The notes under the pieces are model-generated. The model saw only the letters and a program-made list of their open reading frames with translations. It searched no databases and had not been told where the DNA came from. Position numbers and translations under genes: made by a program. Source: Vibrio mexicanus (GTDB lineage: Bacteria; Pseudomonadota; Gammaproteobacteria; Enterobacterales; Vibrionaceae). From it: a stretch of DNA of 64,000 nt. Every line of letters begins with the position of its first letter. Position 1 is the stretch's first letter. Location: contig NZ_JYJP01000026.1 in the NCBI RefSeq assembly GCF_001012815.1, positions 1-64,000 of the forward strand, written 5' to 3'. Of this stretch, positions 35,601 through 46,132 are shown piece by piece.

Positions 35601-37091
35601 AAAGCGAAACTTAGCCAAGCGGAGCAGGCTCGAAGCCGTTCTCGCGAGGAGTTGAAGCAAGCTCAAGGTCAGATGAACCAATACAATCAAGTATTGGCGT
35701 CGTTGAAGAGCTCCCATCAGGCGAAACTTGAAACAGTACAAGAGTTCAAGCAAGAGCTACAAGAGTATGGTGTCACCGCTGACGAAGGTGCGCAAGAGCG
35801 TGCTGTACGTCGTCGTGATGAGCTGCAAGAGCGTTTGCATACCTCACGTAGCCGTAAGAGCGAATATGAGCGTACGCTGACATCGACTGAACTTGAAATG
35901 AAAGGCTTGGCGAAGCGCCTTAAGAAAGTACAAAAAGAGTATGTTGAACTGCGTACCTTCGTGGTGGCTGCGAAAGCAGGTTGGTGCTCGGTTCTTCGCT
36001 TGGCACGTGCAAACGATGTTGAGCGCCGACTTCATAAACGCGAGCTGGCTTACCTATCGGCAGGAGAGCTTCGTTCGATGTCGGATAAGTCGCTAGGTGC
36101 GCTGCGTTTGGCGGTTGCGGATAATGATGATCTGCGTGATGCACTGCGTTTGTCGGAAGACACCGCGCATCCAGAGCGTAAAGTTCTGTTCTACATCGCC
36201 GTTTACCAACATCTGCGTGAGCGTATTCGTCAGGATATTATCCATACCGACGATCCGGTGGAAGCGATTGAAGAGATGGAAGTTGAGCTTGCTCGTCTAA
36301 CGGAAGAGCTGACTCAGCGTGAAAATCGACTGGCGATCAGCTCGGATTCTGTCGCAAGCATCATCAAGAAGACCATTCAGCGTGAGCAAAACCGTATTCG
36401 CATGCTTAACCAAGGTTTGTCGAACATTGGCTTTGGCCAGGTGAAAGGTGTGCGCTTGAACGTAAAAGTGCGTGAAAGTCACGAGATTCTATTGAACGGT
36501 CTTGCCGAGCAACAAGCTCAGCACAAAGACCTGTTTGAAAGTAACCGCTTCACCTTCTCAGAAGCGATTGCCAAGCTGTTCCAGCGCGTGAATCCTCATA
36601 TCGATATGGGTCAACGCTCGCCGCAAGTTTTAGGCGAAGAGTTATTAGATTACCGTAACTACCTAGAGCTAAGCGTTGAAGTCAATCGAGGCTCTGATGG
36701 CTGGCTGCAAGCCGAATCTGGCGCGTTATCGACAGGTGAAGCGATCGGTACCGGTCAGTCGATTCTATTGATGGTAGTGCAAAGCTGGGAAGAAGAGTCC
36801 CGCCGCTTGCGCAGTAAAGACATTGTGCCTTGTCGTCTGTTGTTCCTTGATGAAGCCGCACGTTTGGATACCAAGTCGATCAATACCTTGTTCGAGCTTT
36901 GTGACCGTCTTGATATGCAGCTTCTCATCGCAGCACCTGAGAACATTAGCCCTGAGAAAGGCACGACCTACAAGCTGGTTCGTAAAGTGTTTAAAGACCA
37001 CGAACATGTACACGTGGTGGGTTTGAGAGGTTTTGGCAGTGAGTCGAAACCGCAAAGTCAAACAGAGCAACTAATAGAAGAAGTGTTGTAG
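32631..37091 (+). CDS. mukB: Chromosome partition protein MukB (SMC-like ATPase)
   Basis: SMC-like motor of the MukBEF condensin. The 1486-residue chain has Walker [11 protein letters not shown] at about 33-42, two long coiled coils (about 280-650 and 790-1120), a central hinge (about 660-770, [19 protein letters not shown]), and a C-terminal head with signature [12 protein letters not shown] and Walker [12 protein letters not shown] near 1403. It is the last gene of cmoM-mukF-mukE-mukB, with a terminator right after. Confidence 0.98.
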   Translation: MIERGKYQSLTMVNWNGFFARTFDIDGLVTTLSGGNGAGKSTTMAAFITALIPDQSLLHFRNTTEAGSSQASRDKGLYGKLQPGACYAALDVVNSRNQRLLFAVKLQQVAGRDKKVDIKPFVIQGLPSDVKPTDILIEAVSGNHARVRQIAEVKESIAQYETAHFKAFNSIVDYHAQMFEFGVVPKKLRNSSDRSKFYRLIEASLYGGISSAITRSLRDYLLPQNGGVKKAFQDMESALRENRMTLEAIKTTQADRDLFKHLITESTNYVAADYMRHANDRRNKLEQTLSLRSELFGSRETLVEQNNLLNRVQEELELLVESESALEQDYQAASDHLQLVQNALRQQEKIERYQEDLEELSERLEEQMMVVEEAQERVLMVEEQATVSEEEVDSLKTQLADYQQALDVQQTRALQYQQAVQALDKAKQLLGEDGLTAESAQALVADLKNKESQSTNELLSIKHRLDMSSAAAEQFETALKLVQSIVGQIERKDASEHAKKALVKARESQQIAQNDQQWRAQHRDLERNLNQQRQVRESLTEYQKQFHVELVDEMAFEQERERHAMQIESLEIAQEELRDQRSDQRRIEQDANAEITKLEAIAPTWIAANDALEKLREQSGVELADSQAVMGQMQVVLEQEKELSLAKDKLAQRRSELDGEIERLASPGGSNDPRLKGLADTLGGVLLSEIYDDITIDDAPYFSAMYGPARHAIVVSDLSRIEEKLVELDDCPEDLYIIEGDIDAFDDSSFDAEELEGAVCVRMNERQMRYSRFPEIPLFGRAAREQRLELLRNEREEVVEKHAKAAFDSQKMQRLFQSFNQFVASHIQVAFESDPEQALNVAREKRNQVSRVLSDLESKEQQQRSQLQSSKQALVSLDKLAPNMMLIEDDTLQARFDELEEKIAQLSEAKSFLNNHGKAATELEKVASALDADPEQFDALEAQYKAADEGLQNLKKQIFALSDLVERRHYFDYSDSVDLLNKSSELSEQLKAKLSQAEQARSRSREELKQAQGQMNQYNQVLASLKSSHQAKLETVQEFKQELQEYGVTADEGAQERAVRRRDELQERLHTSRSRKSEYERTLTSTELEMKGLAKRLKKVQKEYVELRTFVVAAKAGWCSVLRLARANDVERRLHKRELAYLSAGELRSMSDKSLGALRLAVADNDDLRDALRLSEDTAHPERKVLFYIAVYQHLRERIRQDIIHTDDPVEAIEEMEVELARLTEELTQRENRLAISSDSVASIIKKTIQREQNRIRMLNQGLSNIGFGQVKGVRLNVKVRESHEILLNGLAEQQAQHKDLFESNRFTFSEAIAKLFQRVNPHIDMGQRSPQVLGEELLDYRNYLELSVEVNRGSDGWLQAESGALSTGEAIGTGQSILLMVVQSWEEESRRLRSKDIVPCRLLFLDEAARLDTKSINTLFELCDRLDMQLLIAAPENISPEKGTTYKLVRKVFKDHEHVHVVGLRGFGSESKPQSQTEQLIEEVL

Positions 37092-37108
37092 CAATATGCG
37101 CTGAAGTA

Positions 37109-37139
37109 AAAAGGCTAGGGGAAACCCTAGCCTTACTTT
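37109..37139 (+). terminator. Terminator of the muk operon
   Basis: A 10-bp perfect stem aaggctaggg/ccctagcctt (37111-37120 with 37125-37134) with a GAAA loop is followed by a T-rich tract. Confidence 0.85.
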
Positions 37140-37203
37140 TTTATGCTTTTTAGATGAACAAATACTACCTAGCACTTATTCACTAATTAGGTGCAGATAA
37201 ACA

Positions 37204-37229
37204 AAAAGCCCGCGGATGCGGGCTTTTCT
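37204..37229 (-). terminator. Terminator of the ATP-grasp operon
   Basis: agcccgc (37207-37213) pairs with gcgggct (37218-37224). On the minus strand it runs into a U tract, 21 bases after the stop of the ATP-grasp ligase gene. Confidence 0.85.
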
Positions 37230-37249
37230 AATATGAGTGAAGCAATCAG

Positions 37250-38239
37250 CTACTTGCTAATCTCTTTAGCAAACACACCGAACTGTTTCGCTGCGTAAGC
37301 TACACGCTCGGCAGGCTTAGGATACTCTGCAGGAGTACCCATGTTTTCGATGTGCTGCAGGCGAGGCAGTAAGCCTGCGCCATTGGCGATTTGGATAGCA
37401 AGGCCTGGGCGAGCATTGAGCTCTAGAACCATTGGGCCTTCTTCTTTATCTAGCACCATATCGGTACCCATGTAACCCAATCCAGCCATCTCCCAAGCGC
37501 TTGCGGCTAGGGTGAGTAGCCTCTCCCAATGGGGAACCTGAAGCTGACTTAAGTCTTGGCCAGTGTCAGGGTGATGCGTAACCGGTTGGTCAAACTGAAC
37601 AGCGCGAACGGCGCGGCCTGTGGCGATATCAATACCGATACCGACGGCCCCTTGGTGCAAGTTCGCTTTACCATCCGATGCAGTTGTAGAACAGCGCATC
37701 ATTGCCATCACAGGGTAGCCTTTGAACACGATGATTCGAACATCTGGCACACCCTCAACACTGTAGCCATCGAAGCAGTTATCAAACTTAATTAAGTTTT
37801 CAACCACGGCAACATCGTTCTTACCGCCGAGCGAGAACAAACCCGCGAGGGCGTTACTGATGTGGCGCTCTACATCTTCTTCGTTAATCGTTGCACCAGA
37901 AGGCTTGGTGTAAACACCGTCTTTGTGCGAGATGATAACGAGGATGCCTTTACCACCACTTCCTTGAGCAGGTTTGATTACAAATCCTGGCCAGTCTTTT
38001 ACCATCTTGTGGATGCGCTTAACTTCTGCTTGGTTACTAATCACACCAATGAGCTTTGGCACAGTACAACCTGCCTGCTCTGCGATGATCTTAGTTTTTA
38101 GCTTGTCATCCACCAATGGGTACTTTGAACGGTCGTTGTAACGACCGATAAAGCTATGGTTACGTTGGTTCATCCCCATGATGCCCTTATGACGAAGCTT
38201 GCTTGGGGATGTAAATTGCGAAGTAAAACGTGAAAACAT
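37250..38239 (-). CDS. RimK-related ATP-grasp alpha-L-glutamate ligase-like protein
   Basis: A 329-residue ATP-grasp enzyme. The nucleotide-binding loop FVIKPAQGSGGKGILVI (about 86-102) and the metal and ATP site MGTDMVLDKEEGPMVLELNARPGLA near the C-terminus are clear. The family (rimK_rel_E_lig / ATPgrasp_ST) is distinct from true RimK and is predicted to form amide bonds, perhaps adding glutamate or another amino acid to a peptide. The gene is 3 bases after the transglutaminase-7TM gene and 3rd in a trio with a retropepsin-like lipoprotein. The substrate is unknown. Confidence 0.88.
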   Translation of the reverse strand: MFSRFTSQFTSPSKLRHKGIMGMNQRNHSFIGRYNDRSKYPLVDDKLKTKIIAEQAGCTVPKLIGVISNQAEVKRIHKMVKDWPGFVIKPAQGSGGKGILVIISHKDGVYTKPSGATINEEDVERHISNALAGLFSLGGKNDVAVVENLIKFDNCFDGYSVEGVPDVRIIVFKGYPVMAMMRCSTTASDGKANLHQGAVGIGIDIATGRAVRAVQFDQPVTHHPDTGQDLSQLQVPHWERLLTLAASAWEMAGLGYMGTDMVLDKEEGPMVLELNARPGLAIQIANGAGLLPRLQHIENMGTPAEYPKPAERVAYAAKQFGVFAKEISK

Positions 38240-38242
38240 CGT

Positions 38243-39748
38243 TTAGTCCTCCGCTAGTGGCTTGAATCGACGTAATTCAGTTAAACGGTAACCTGTGTAA
38301 GTACCTAGTAGTAGGATACCTGCTAGAACAATCAGTTGTAGACCGATGAAGTTGAAGGTCAGGTGCTGGATGTACGGGTTGGTCATAGCCAGATAAACAA
38401 GTACAGCGGTCAATAGTGAACCACCACCTTGCAGAGCCACCTCTTTCGCGCCTTCCTCTTCCCATAGAATCGACATACGTTCGATTGTCCAAGAAAGGAT
38501 AATCATTGGGAAGAAGGTGATAGACAGACCTTCGGTAAGACCAATCTTAAACGCCACCACAGTAAATACTGAGATGATCATGATTACAGTAATGATTACC
38601 GCGGATATCCGTGCAACCAACAGTAGGTTGAGTTTAGATAGGTAGCTGCGAATAACAAGACCCGTACCCACGATAAGTAGGAAACCAACGATACCCGTGA
38701 CTAGTTGGGTTTGTACGAAGGCTACTGCAATCAGAACTGGCATGAATGTACCTGATGTCTTAAGACCCACAATCACGCGCAGGAACACTACAATCAGTGC
38801 TCCGATTGGGATAAGCATGATGGTCTTAAACATCGATTGCTCTTCCAACGGGAGACTGTGGATGGATAGATTCAGGAGATTATCGGCTTCAACCTTCTCC
38901 ATTGTTGCCTGTTTAGGTGAGACTTCTTGAGCAATCATTGAGAAATGAACTTGGCTGTTCTGACCACCGACTAGGTCAAGTAGAGAAACGTTAGATTCAT
39001 CCCAAACCAGTAGATTGGCTTGTTCTTCTGGAGAAGCAGATTCTGGGTTGTAGAGAACCCAATCCGTCCCGCTCCATACTTGGTTCATGTGTTGAATGCT
39101 TTGACGGCGTCGGCCATCTTCTAGCTCAATCACACCAACAACTTTATTGTGGATCTGAGCATAGGAAAGCAATTTGTTGATTGCCTCAACTTTATCCATT
39201 TTGCTGAGGATAAGAGCTGCATTTTGGCTGTCACCATCGTTAAGGGTTTTGATTAGCTCTCGAGTGAAGGTAACGTCATCGGCTGAACGTTGGTTCGCAC
39301 GTTCAATCAGCGCTTTTGCTGCCGCTTCACTTGGGCCATCAAAGGTTGGTGGAGTGATATCGCCTGTAGGTGCTGCATAATGTACTTTAGCCTGAGGATC
39401 GACAAGAAACTGGGTGCGATAGTAGATGGTTTGTGCACCAGAGGCTTCGCGAATAGACCATTCTGCGCGAGAGCCCGCTTCAGTTTGAATGTAAGAGATA
39501 CCGTAGCCTGGAGAAGAAGCTGAACGGTTAATGCGTGTGTAACCAGTTTGAGTCTCTGGTATTGCCAGTGAGGCTTTAACGGGTTGTTGCTGTGCGTTGA
39601 ATTCTACGCGAGCCTCAATATCCCAAACTTGACGTGTTTCACCCGGTGTCCAAGGCACACCATAGGATTGATGTCGTAAGACACTCAATGTTATCCCTGC
39701 TACGACCAAAAGGAGAATAGACAGGTAAAAAGGAACTCTTGACGTCAT
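38243..39748 (-). CDS. Inactive transglutaminase-like 7TM membrane protein
   Basis: A 501-residue protein with an N-terminal membrane segment (about 7-22), a periplasmic region of about 290 residues that corresponds to the inactive transglutaminase domain (Transglut_i_TM), and a C-terminal block of about seven hydrophobic helices (about 325-490; 7TM_transglut). I see no Cys-His-Asp triad; the region even lacks cysteine. It sits between the lipoprotein and the ATP-grasp ligase, tightly linked on both sides. Such proteins may present a peptide substrate at the membrane; this is inference. Confidence 0.88.
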   Translation of the reverse strand: MTSRVPFYLSILLLVVAGITLSVLRHQSYGVPWTPGETRQVWDIEARVEFNAQQQPVKASLAIPETQTGYTRINRSASSPGYGISYIQTEAGSRAEWSIREASGAQTIYYRTQFLVDPQAKVHYAAPTGDITPPTFDGPSEAAAKALIERANQRSADDVTFTRELIKTLNDGDSQNAALILSKMDKVEAINKLLSYAQIHNKVVGVIELEDGRRRQSIQHMNQVWSGTDWVLYNPESASPEEQANLLVWDESNVSLLDLVGGQNSQVHFSMIAQEVSPKQATMEKVEADNLLNLSIHSLPLEEQSMFKTIMLIPIGALIVVFLRVIVGLKTSGTFMPVLIAVAFVQTQLVTGIVGFLLIVGTGLVIRSYLSKLNLLLVARISAVIITVIMIISVFTVVAFKIGLTEGLSITFFPMIILSWTIERMSILWEEEGAKEVALQGGGSLLTAVLVYLAMTNPYIQHLTFNFIGLQLIVLAGILLLGTYTGYRLTELRRFKPLAED

Positions 39749-39765
39749 AACTTACCTTATTGTTT

Positions 39766-40509
39766 TTACTTAATTTCCGTATGTAGATATTTGCGACTGA
39801 TATCGACAACTGCAATGTCGCGAATAAACTCTCGTCCTAAGAGTACAGGATGACTCATTTGAGAGCGGTCTGCCAAGGTAAACTGTGCTTTTTCGTGAAT
39901 TTCCCCAAGTTTAATCCAAAGTTCCACAACCTTACGGCGTTCAACCTCTTCACTTGTCGACTGACGAATCTTAACGGACCGTACTACAGGTGCTTCAATC
40001 CAATTGCTCTCATCGAGCGTGGTTTCACCATCAGTCAGGTGAAAACGCACCCATGTTTGACCATTTCGTTCGAACTCTTCGATGTCGACCGCATTGATGG
40101 AAGAGGTTGCCGCGCCTGTATCGACGCGAGCGTCAAATTGAGTTGGGATTGAACCGATGCTGACTTTCTCTATCTCGCCTAACACATAAGTGGCAGTTGG
40201 AGAGTATGAGTAGCTTTGTTGGACGATTGGCTCTTCTTCCTCTTCTTCAACTTTTGGTTCTGGTGGGAGTGAGAAAAGGGCTGTCACTTTAGAAAGGTGT
40301 ACCGTCATTTCTTCAATTTCAGTTTCTAAGCTCTCGATGTAATCGGTTTGATTGCTCAGTTGAAGCTGAAGATTGTTAATTTGGTTGCTGAGGTTGGCTT
40401 CAGATTGTTCAATCGCCTCAAGTGTAGCTAGATGATAACTTTCGCGATCTGATGAGGCACAGCCTGCAAGCAGGCCAAGGGCAAGAATAGGGACCAATCT
40501 TGGTAACAT
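39766..40509 (-). CDS. Retropepsin-like putative zinc/aspartyl protease lipoprotein (RimB-type)
   Basis: With the start MLPRLVPILALGLLAGC it is a 247-residue lipoprotein; the lipobox puts lipidation at Cys17. A coiled coil (about 28-80) and an acidic linker (EEEEEE near 88-93) precede a C-terminal domain of the family once called ATP-dependent zinc protease (PF05618), with the aspartyl-protease-like motif DTGAATSS at 130-137 and LLGREFIRD. The first in-frame ATG upstream would add 39 residues without a signal. It leads the trio with the transglutaminase-7TM and ATP-grasp genes. Confidence 0.87.
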   Translation of the reverse strand: MLPRLVPILALGLLAGCASSDRESYHLATLEAIEQSEANLSNQINNLQLQLSNQTDYIESLETEIEEMTVHLSKVTALFSLPPEPKVEEEEEEPIVQQSYSYSPTATYVLGEIEKVSIGSIPTQFDARVDTGAATSSINAVDIEEFERNGQTWVRFHLTDGETTLDESNWIEAPVVRSVKIRQSTSEEVERRKVVELWIKLGEIHEKAQFTLADRSQMSHPVLLGREFIRDIAVVDISRKYLHTEIK

Positions 40510-40642
40510 GGTAAACCTTGAGATGTTATTAGTTATTTGTAAATCAGTAGCGTAGTAGAACCTTCTGGTAAGCGGCATGCTTACCAGAAAATTTTGCAGA
40601 GAGTACAGTGACATTTCTGGCAACAAGTTAGAACTGTGTCAA

Positions 40643-41614
40643 TTATGGCTTATTTGCTATAAGTATCGCACGACGCGGGGCAGGGTGGCCTTCCACTGTT
40701 TTACTTGGGTCGTTTGGATCGAGGTAATCAGGTAGTGAGTTGTGTGTCATCCACTCAGTCGTTCTTTGCTCGCCAACCGTCGTTGTGTTCTCATCGACAA
40801 TACGCACATTTTCAAAGCCAACTTGCTCTAGCCATACTTTTAATGCTAACGCCGATGGGAAAAAGTAGACATTGCGCATTTGAGCGTAGCGATCAACAGG
40901 CACTAACACCGCCTTCTCGTCACCTTCAATAACGAGTGTTTCTAAAATCAACTCACCACCTGAAACTAACTGGTCTTTGAGCTGGATAAGGTGATCGAGT
41001 GGTGAGCGACGATGGTACAGCACACCCATGCTAAACACGGTGTCGAACGCTTCAAGCTTTGGCAACTGCTCAATTCCCAAAGGTAAAAGGTGGGCACGTT
41101 GGTCGTCACCCATTAACTTACGAATGGCTTCAAATTGGATTAAGAACAGGTGCGAAGGGTCAATGCCAACACACAAACGCGCGCCTTCACCGAGCATGCG
41201 CCACATGTGATAACCGTTACCACAGCCGACATCCAGTACCGAGCGATTCTTGAGTGGGGAAATATGAGGTAAAACGCGATCCCATTTCCAATCACTGCGC
41301 CATTCAGTATCAATATGAATGCCGTGAACCGTGTATGGCCCTTTGCGCCACGGGTGGAATGTACGCAACAAGTTCTCAAGCTTTTTCAGTTCACCTTGAT
41401 GAAAAGGGATGTCATTAGCGATCGTAACCGAGTTCTTCAAATCGACCTGGTCTGGCGCGCCTTCTGGGATCTTATTTAGAGCTTTTATCCAGCGACCAAA
41501 ATCACCATGTTCAGCATTTTGCCAATCGGTAAGCTGCTGAGGAAGTACATTTAGCCAAGGTTGAAGGCGAGTATCTTGGGCGATCAACTGGTAGAAATTA
41601 GCAAAGTTAAACAT
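40643..41614 (-). CDS. cmoB: tRNA U34 carboxymethyltransferase CmoB
   Basis: Transfers the carboxymethyl group of carboxy-SAM to ho5U34, making cmo5U in tRNAs. The 323-residue protein has the Rossmann motif [20 protein letters not shown] (about 125-144) and [12 protein letters not shown], with a conserved C-terminus around [15 protein letters not shown]. CmoA, which makes carboxy-SAM, is encoded just upstream on the same strand. The 100-base gap between them holds no gene. Confidence 0.96.
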   Translation of the reverse strand: MFNFANFYQLIAQDTRLQPWLNVLPQQLTDWQNAEHGDFGRWIKALNKIPEGAPDQVDLKNSVTIANDIPFHQGELKKLENLLRTFHPWRKGPYTVHGIHIDTEWRSDWKWDRVLPHISPLKNRSVLDVGCGNGYHMWRMLGEGARLCVGIDPSHLFLIQFEAIRKLMGDDQRAHLLPLGIEQLPKLEAFDTVFSMGVLYHRRSPLDHLIQLKDQLVSGGELILETLVIEGDEKAVLVPVDRYAQMRNVYFFPSALALKVWLEQVGFENVRIVDENTTTVGEQRTTEWMTHNSLPDYLDPNDPSKTVEGHPAPRRAILIANKP

Positions 41615-41716
41615 AGCGTTTGGGTCTTATTGTCGGTGTAACTGGAAATCTAAAATTCAAGTTTTGTAATGCCGTTTAACGAGCAAACAGCAATTAAATT
41701 AATTTGTATATTAAGT

Positions 41717-42493
<777 letters not shown>

Positions 42494-42607
42494 TTAAAAA
42501 GGCGCGTATTTTAGGGCAATTTTAGTTGCTTGTCATCTTACTGGGCAAGAGAATCAAAGGATTATTATTGAAGAGTTCAATAGGTAGGTCAGTCTTAGGA
42601 TTGACGT

Positions 42608-42991
42608 TTAGTTTGTGACGGATTTTTCAGCTTGCTTGAGTATCTTGGCAATCAAAGAAACACGTTGTTTGTTTTTGCCGTCGTTCCATGTGACTCCAAC
42701 AAACTTGAACCTATCTCCTTCGGCGCGCTGGTAAACCACCTTGGCATAAAAGCGAATTTTATCGGGTCCAATGATCTTAATGTTTTCAGGGATAGAGAGT
42801 TGATTGGAGATTAAAATGCCTGCGCCACCTAGGCTGATATCTTTTACTACTGCTCGACCAATACGTTTACCAAAAAATCCCGTTTCATGGATTTCGACGG
42901 CAAGTCCACGGCTTTGTTGGTCATAAGGCCGTTCAGATTCATCATATTGCCAGCGAGTGTGCTGGCGTTCATTTTCCGTTCTATCGTTCAT
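42608..42991 (-). CDS. PilZ domain protein, predicted c-di-GMP receptor
   Basis: A 127-residue single-domain PilZ protein. Both c-di-GMP motifs are present: RxxxR as RQHTR (9-13) and [DN]xSxxG as DISLGG (51-56). The start at 42991 (MNDRTENERQ) is preferred to the upstream ATG eleven codons earlier, though that is not excluded. No transmembrane or output domain is fused. It stands alone between cmoA and the DUF72 gene, so its partner is unknown; motility, polysaccharide or secretion targets are typical for the family. Confidence 0.85.
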   Translation of the reverse strand: MNDRTENERQHTRWQYDESERPYDQQSRGLAVEIHETGFFGKRIGRAVVKDISLGGAGILISNQLSIPENIKIIGPDKIRFYAKVVYQRAEGDRFKFVGVTWNDGKNKQRVSLIAKILKQAEKSVTN

Positions 42992-43080
42992 GTTTGTGAG
43001 TCGTTTTATAAATGATCTACTCATCTAAAACGGCCATGAAAGAAGGTAAGTTAAATCAAATAGCCACGCTGAAACGTAGG

Positions 43081-43979
43081 CTAGAACAATGTGATTTGCG
43101 GGGGCGTTCTTGGTCTACGGGAAAAGCAGGCAATTTTGGTAGATTCTGGTTTGTGCTCTGAATTTGCTCACTCAGTGATTGATACAACTGCTTCGCGAGT
43201 TCCGGGGCGAGATCGTTGTCTGGGGTATGAATCATCAAGTACGGCTGAATGTCTTGTTCGATCCAATTAGGGATTTTAGCTAACCAAGGCTTAAAGAAAG
43301 CATTGTTGCTCGCGAGGTCCGGATGACCAATAAAGCGTATCATTGGACGTGTTGCAGTCGCGATGGCATGAACTGGGACTCTGGGTTTCTTTTGATGAGC
43401 GTCAATGACCGCCTCTGTTGTTGGCTCTGCGGCAAAAACTGGGCGGCTATCCATAATCACACGATTGATACCTGTTTCAACGAGCCAACTGTTAAGCTGA
43501 GTTTCCGCTTCTTGCTTGGCAAAAAACTCAAGATTTCTGACCTCGACACCTAGATTGAAATCGCTTGGAAAGTGCTGACAAAAGCGCTTGAGTCTGTCGA
43601 GATGCTCAAAACCAAACGCTGCGGGAAGCTGAATCGTCCATTGCCCCACTTTTTCTGCTAGGGGCTCCATGATATTCAAAAAGGTCACCAGTTCGGCCTG
43701 TGACCCTTTGAGCATTTGCTCGTGGGTGATTTGCTTTGGCAGTTTAAACGTAAAGCGAAAATCATCGGGAGTCGCGTCGCGCCAGTTCAACACAGATTGC
43801 TGATTGGGCATTGCATAGAAAGTAGTGTTGCCTTCAACGGTATTAAAGACCTGAGCATACTTTTCCAGTCTTTCGGCGGGCTTGGTGCCACGACCATAAA
43901 AGCTTTGCTGCCATTGGCTGTGGGACCAAAGGGTCAAGCCTAATCTGATAGGAAAATCTTGAATTGGGTAATGTTCCAT
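43081..43979 (-). CDS. yecE: DUF72 family protein YecE (frameshifted at the extreme 3' end)
   Basis: A TIM-barrel-like DUF72 protein of unknown biochemical role, starting MEHYPIQDFPIRLGLTLWSH; the EGNTTFYAMP block and GVEVRNLEFFAK are typical. As read, the frame ends at 43056 with an odd tail after VDQERP. Adding one base to the C run near 43100 gives PQITLF and a stop at 43081, the usual DUF72 ending. It is divergent from aspS, a neighbourhood shared with E. coli yecE. Confidence 0.85.
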
Positions 43980-44177
43980 TTACATCTATGCTCCGCCACA
44001 ACTGACGACATGTTAGCTCAATAGACGGCGAGACCCAAGAGACTTAAATGGACTATATCTCACTAGTAATACTCGGTATAATCGCCGCCAAATTTTGACG
44101 TATTGGTACACTTTTGCATACTAATTGAGCTAAATGCAGCCAGTGCGGTATAAAACCAAACAAATTTGCCGCTTGAG

Positions 44178-44195
44178 AGTCGATCTAAATCGACT
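44178..44195 (+). promoter_or_regulatory. Hairpin in the aspS leader
   Basis: agtcgat and atcgact form a 7-bp stem with loop ctaa, about 90 bases before the aspS start; a TATAAT-like -10 lies near 44083. There is no U tract, so this is not an obvious terminator. Function unknown. Confidence 0.3.
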
Positions 44196-44284
44196 TTCAG
44201 CGTATAAATGGAACTTTGAACCATCAGTATTTCTCGTGCTGGTGGAGAAACATCAACAATTTTAAAGATATTGGGAAATTCATT

Positions 44285-46062
44285 ATGCGTACCCATTACT
44301 GTGGTCACCTGAACAAGTCCCTTGCAGGACAAACTGTAGAACTTTGCGGCTGGGTTAACCGTCGTCGTGATTTGGGCGGTCTTATTTTTATCGATATGCG
44401 AGATCGTGAAGGTATCGTTCAGGTAGTCGTTGACCCAGATATGGCTGATGCGTACGAAGTTGCTAACCAACTTCGTAATGAATTCTGTATCAAATTGACT
44501 GGTGAAGTTCGCGTTCGTCCAGACAGCCAAGTCAACAAAGATATGGCGACGGGTGAAGTAGAGATCATCGCGAAAGGCCTTGAGATCATCAACCGCAGTG
44601 ACGTATTGCCACTGGACTTCAACCAAACTAACTCGGAAGAACAGCGTCTTAAGTACCGTTACATTGACCTACGTCGCCCAGAGATGAGCGACCGTATCAA
44701 ACTGCGTGCGAAAGCATCTAGTTTTGTTCGTCGTTTCCTAGATGACAACGGTTTCCTAGACATCGAAACGCCAGTACTGACCAAAGCGACACCAGAAGGT
44801 GCACGTGACTACCTAGTGCCAAGCCGTGTTCATAAAGGCTCTTTCTACGCGCTTCCGCAATCACCGCAGCTATTCAAACAGCTGCTAATGATGTCTGGCT
44901 TTGATCGTTACTACCAAATTGTTAAGTGTTTCCGCGACGAAGACTTGCGTGCTGACCGTCAGCCAGAATTTACCCAAATCGATATCGAAACGTCATTCAT
45001 GACGGCAGATGAAGTACGTGCGACCACTGAAAAAATGGTTCGCGATATGTGGCAAGAGCTTTTAGATGTAAATCTAGCGATTTCCCAGTAATGCCATTTA
45101 GCGAAGCGATGCGTCGTTTCGGCTCTGATAAGCCAGACCTACGTAACCCGCTAGAGCTCGTTGACGTTGCTGACCTAGTAAAAGACGTTGAGTTCAAAGT
45201 GTTCTCTGGCCCAGCTAACGACGAGAAAGGTCGCGTAGCAGTAATCCGCGTACCAGGCGGTGCTAAACTGACTCGTAAGCAAATTGACGGTTACGGTGAG
45301 TTCGTTGGTATCTACGGTGCGAAAGGTCTAGCTTGGATGAAGGTGAACGACCGTGCTGCTGGCATGGAAGGTATCCAGTCTCCAGTGGCTAAGTTCCTAA
45401 ACGAAGAAGTTATTAACGGCATTCTTGAGCGCACTGGTGCAGAGTCTGGCGATATCATCCTATTCGGCGCAGACAAAGCGAACGTTGTTGCTGAAGCAAT
45501 GGGTGCACTTCGTCTGAAGCTAGGTACAGATCTAGAGCTAACGGATACTAATGCGTGGGCACCGCTTTGGGTTGTTGATTTCCCAATGTTTGAAGAAGAC
45601 GACGAAGGCAACCTGCACGCAATGCACCACCCGTTCACTTCGCCACTAGGCGTGAATGCAGAGGAGCTAAAAGCGAACCCAGCAGCAGCTAACTCGAATG
45701 CTTACGATATGGTTCTTAACGGCTACGAAGTGGGAGGCGGTTCTGTTCGTATCCACAATGCCGAAATGCAATCTGCGGTGTTTGATATCCTAGGTATAGA
45801 AGAGAAAGAGCAACAAGAGAAGTTTGGCTTCCTACTAGACGCACTTAAGTACGGTACACCACCACACGCTGGTCTAGCGTTCGGTCTTGACCGCCTAGTG
45901 ATGCTACTGTGTGGCACTGAAAACATTCGTGACGTTATTGCGTTCCCGAAAACAACGAACGCATCTTGTCTTCTAACAGACGCTCCAAGCCTTGCAAATC
46001 CAGCAGCGCTTGAAGAGCTAGCAATTGCCGTTAAAGCTGCAGAGAAGAAAGAAGAAGAGTAA
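44285..46062 (+). CDS. aspS: Aspartate--tRNA ligase (frameshifted)
   Basis: Charges tRNA-Asp with aspartate; essential. The start [16 protein letters not shown] opens the N-terminal OB-fold anticodon domain; class II motif 2 is [18 protein letters not shown] and motif 3 is [13 protein letters not shown], with the bacterial GAD insert around 290-420. The first frame stops at 45091 after DVNLAISQ; the second frame supplies [20 protein letters not shown]. Restoring one G near 45077 (GG pair) gives DVNLGDFPVMP. The gene should encode about 592 residues. A real break would be lethal unless another copy exists. Confidence 0.95.
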
Positions 46063-46090
46063 TCTCTAGTTTTCGATTTCTACAATAACG

Positions 46091-46120
46091 AGAAAAGCCG
46101 CCATTTATGGCGGCTTTTTA
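46091..46120. terminator. Bidirectional terminator between aspS and pulA
   Basis: aaaagccgcc (46093-46102) pairs with ggcggctttt (46109-46118). Both flanks supply a T run on the relevant strand, so it serves the convergent aspS and pulA. Confidence 0.9.
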
Positions 46121-46132
46121 GTTACTCAACAA

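Noticed and set aside
45049..45095. Programmed frameshifting in aspS and the other broken genes
   Set aside because: No shared slippery heptamer or stimulatory structure is evident, and nine unrelated genes would have to use it. Sequence error is simpler.
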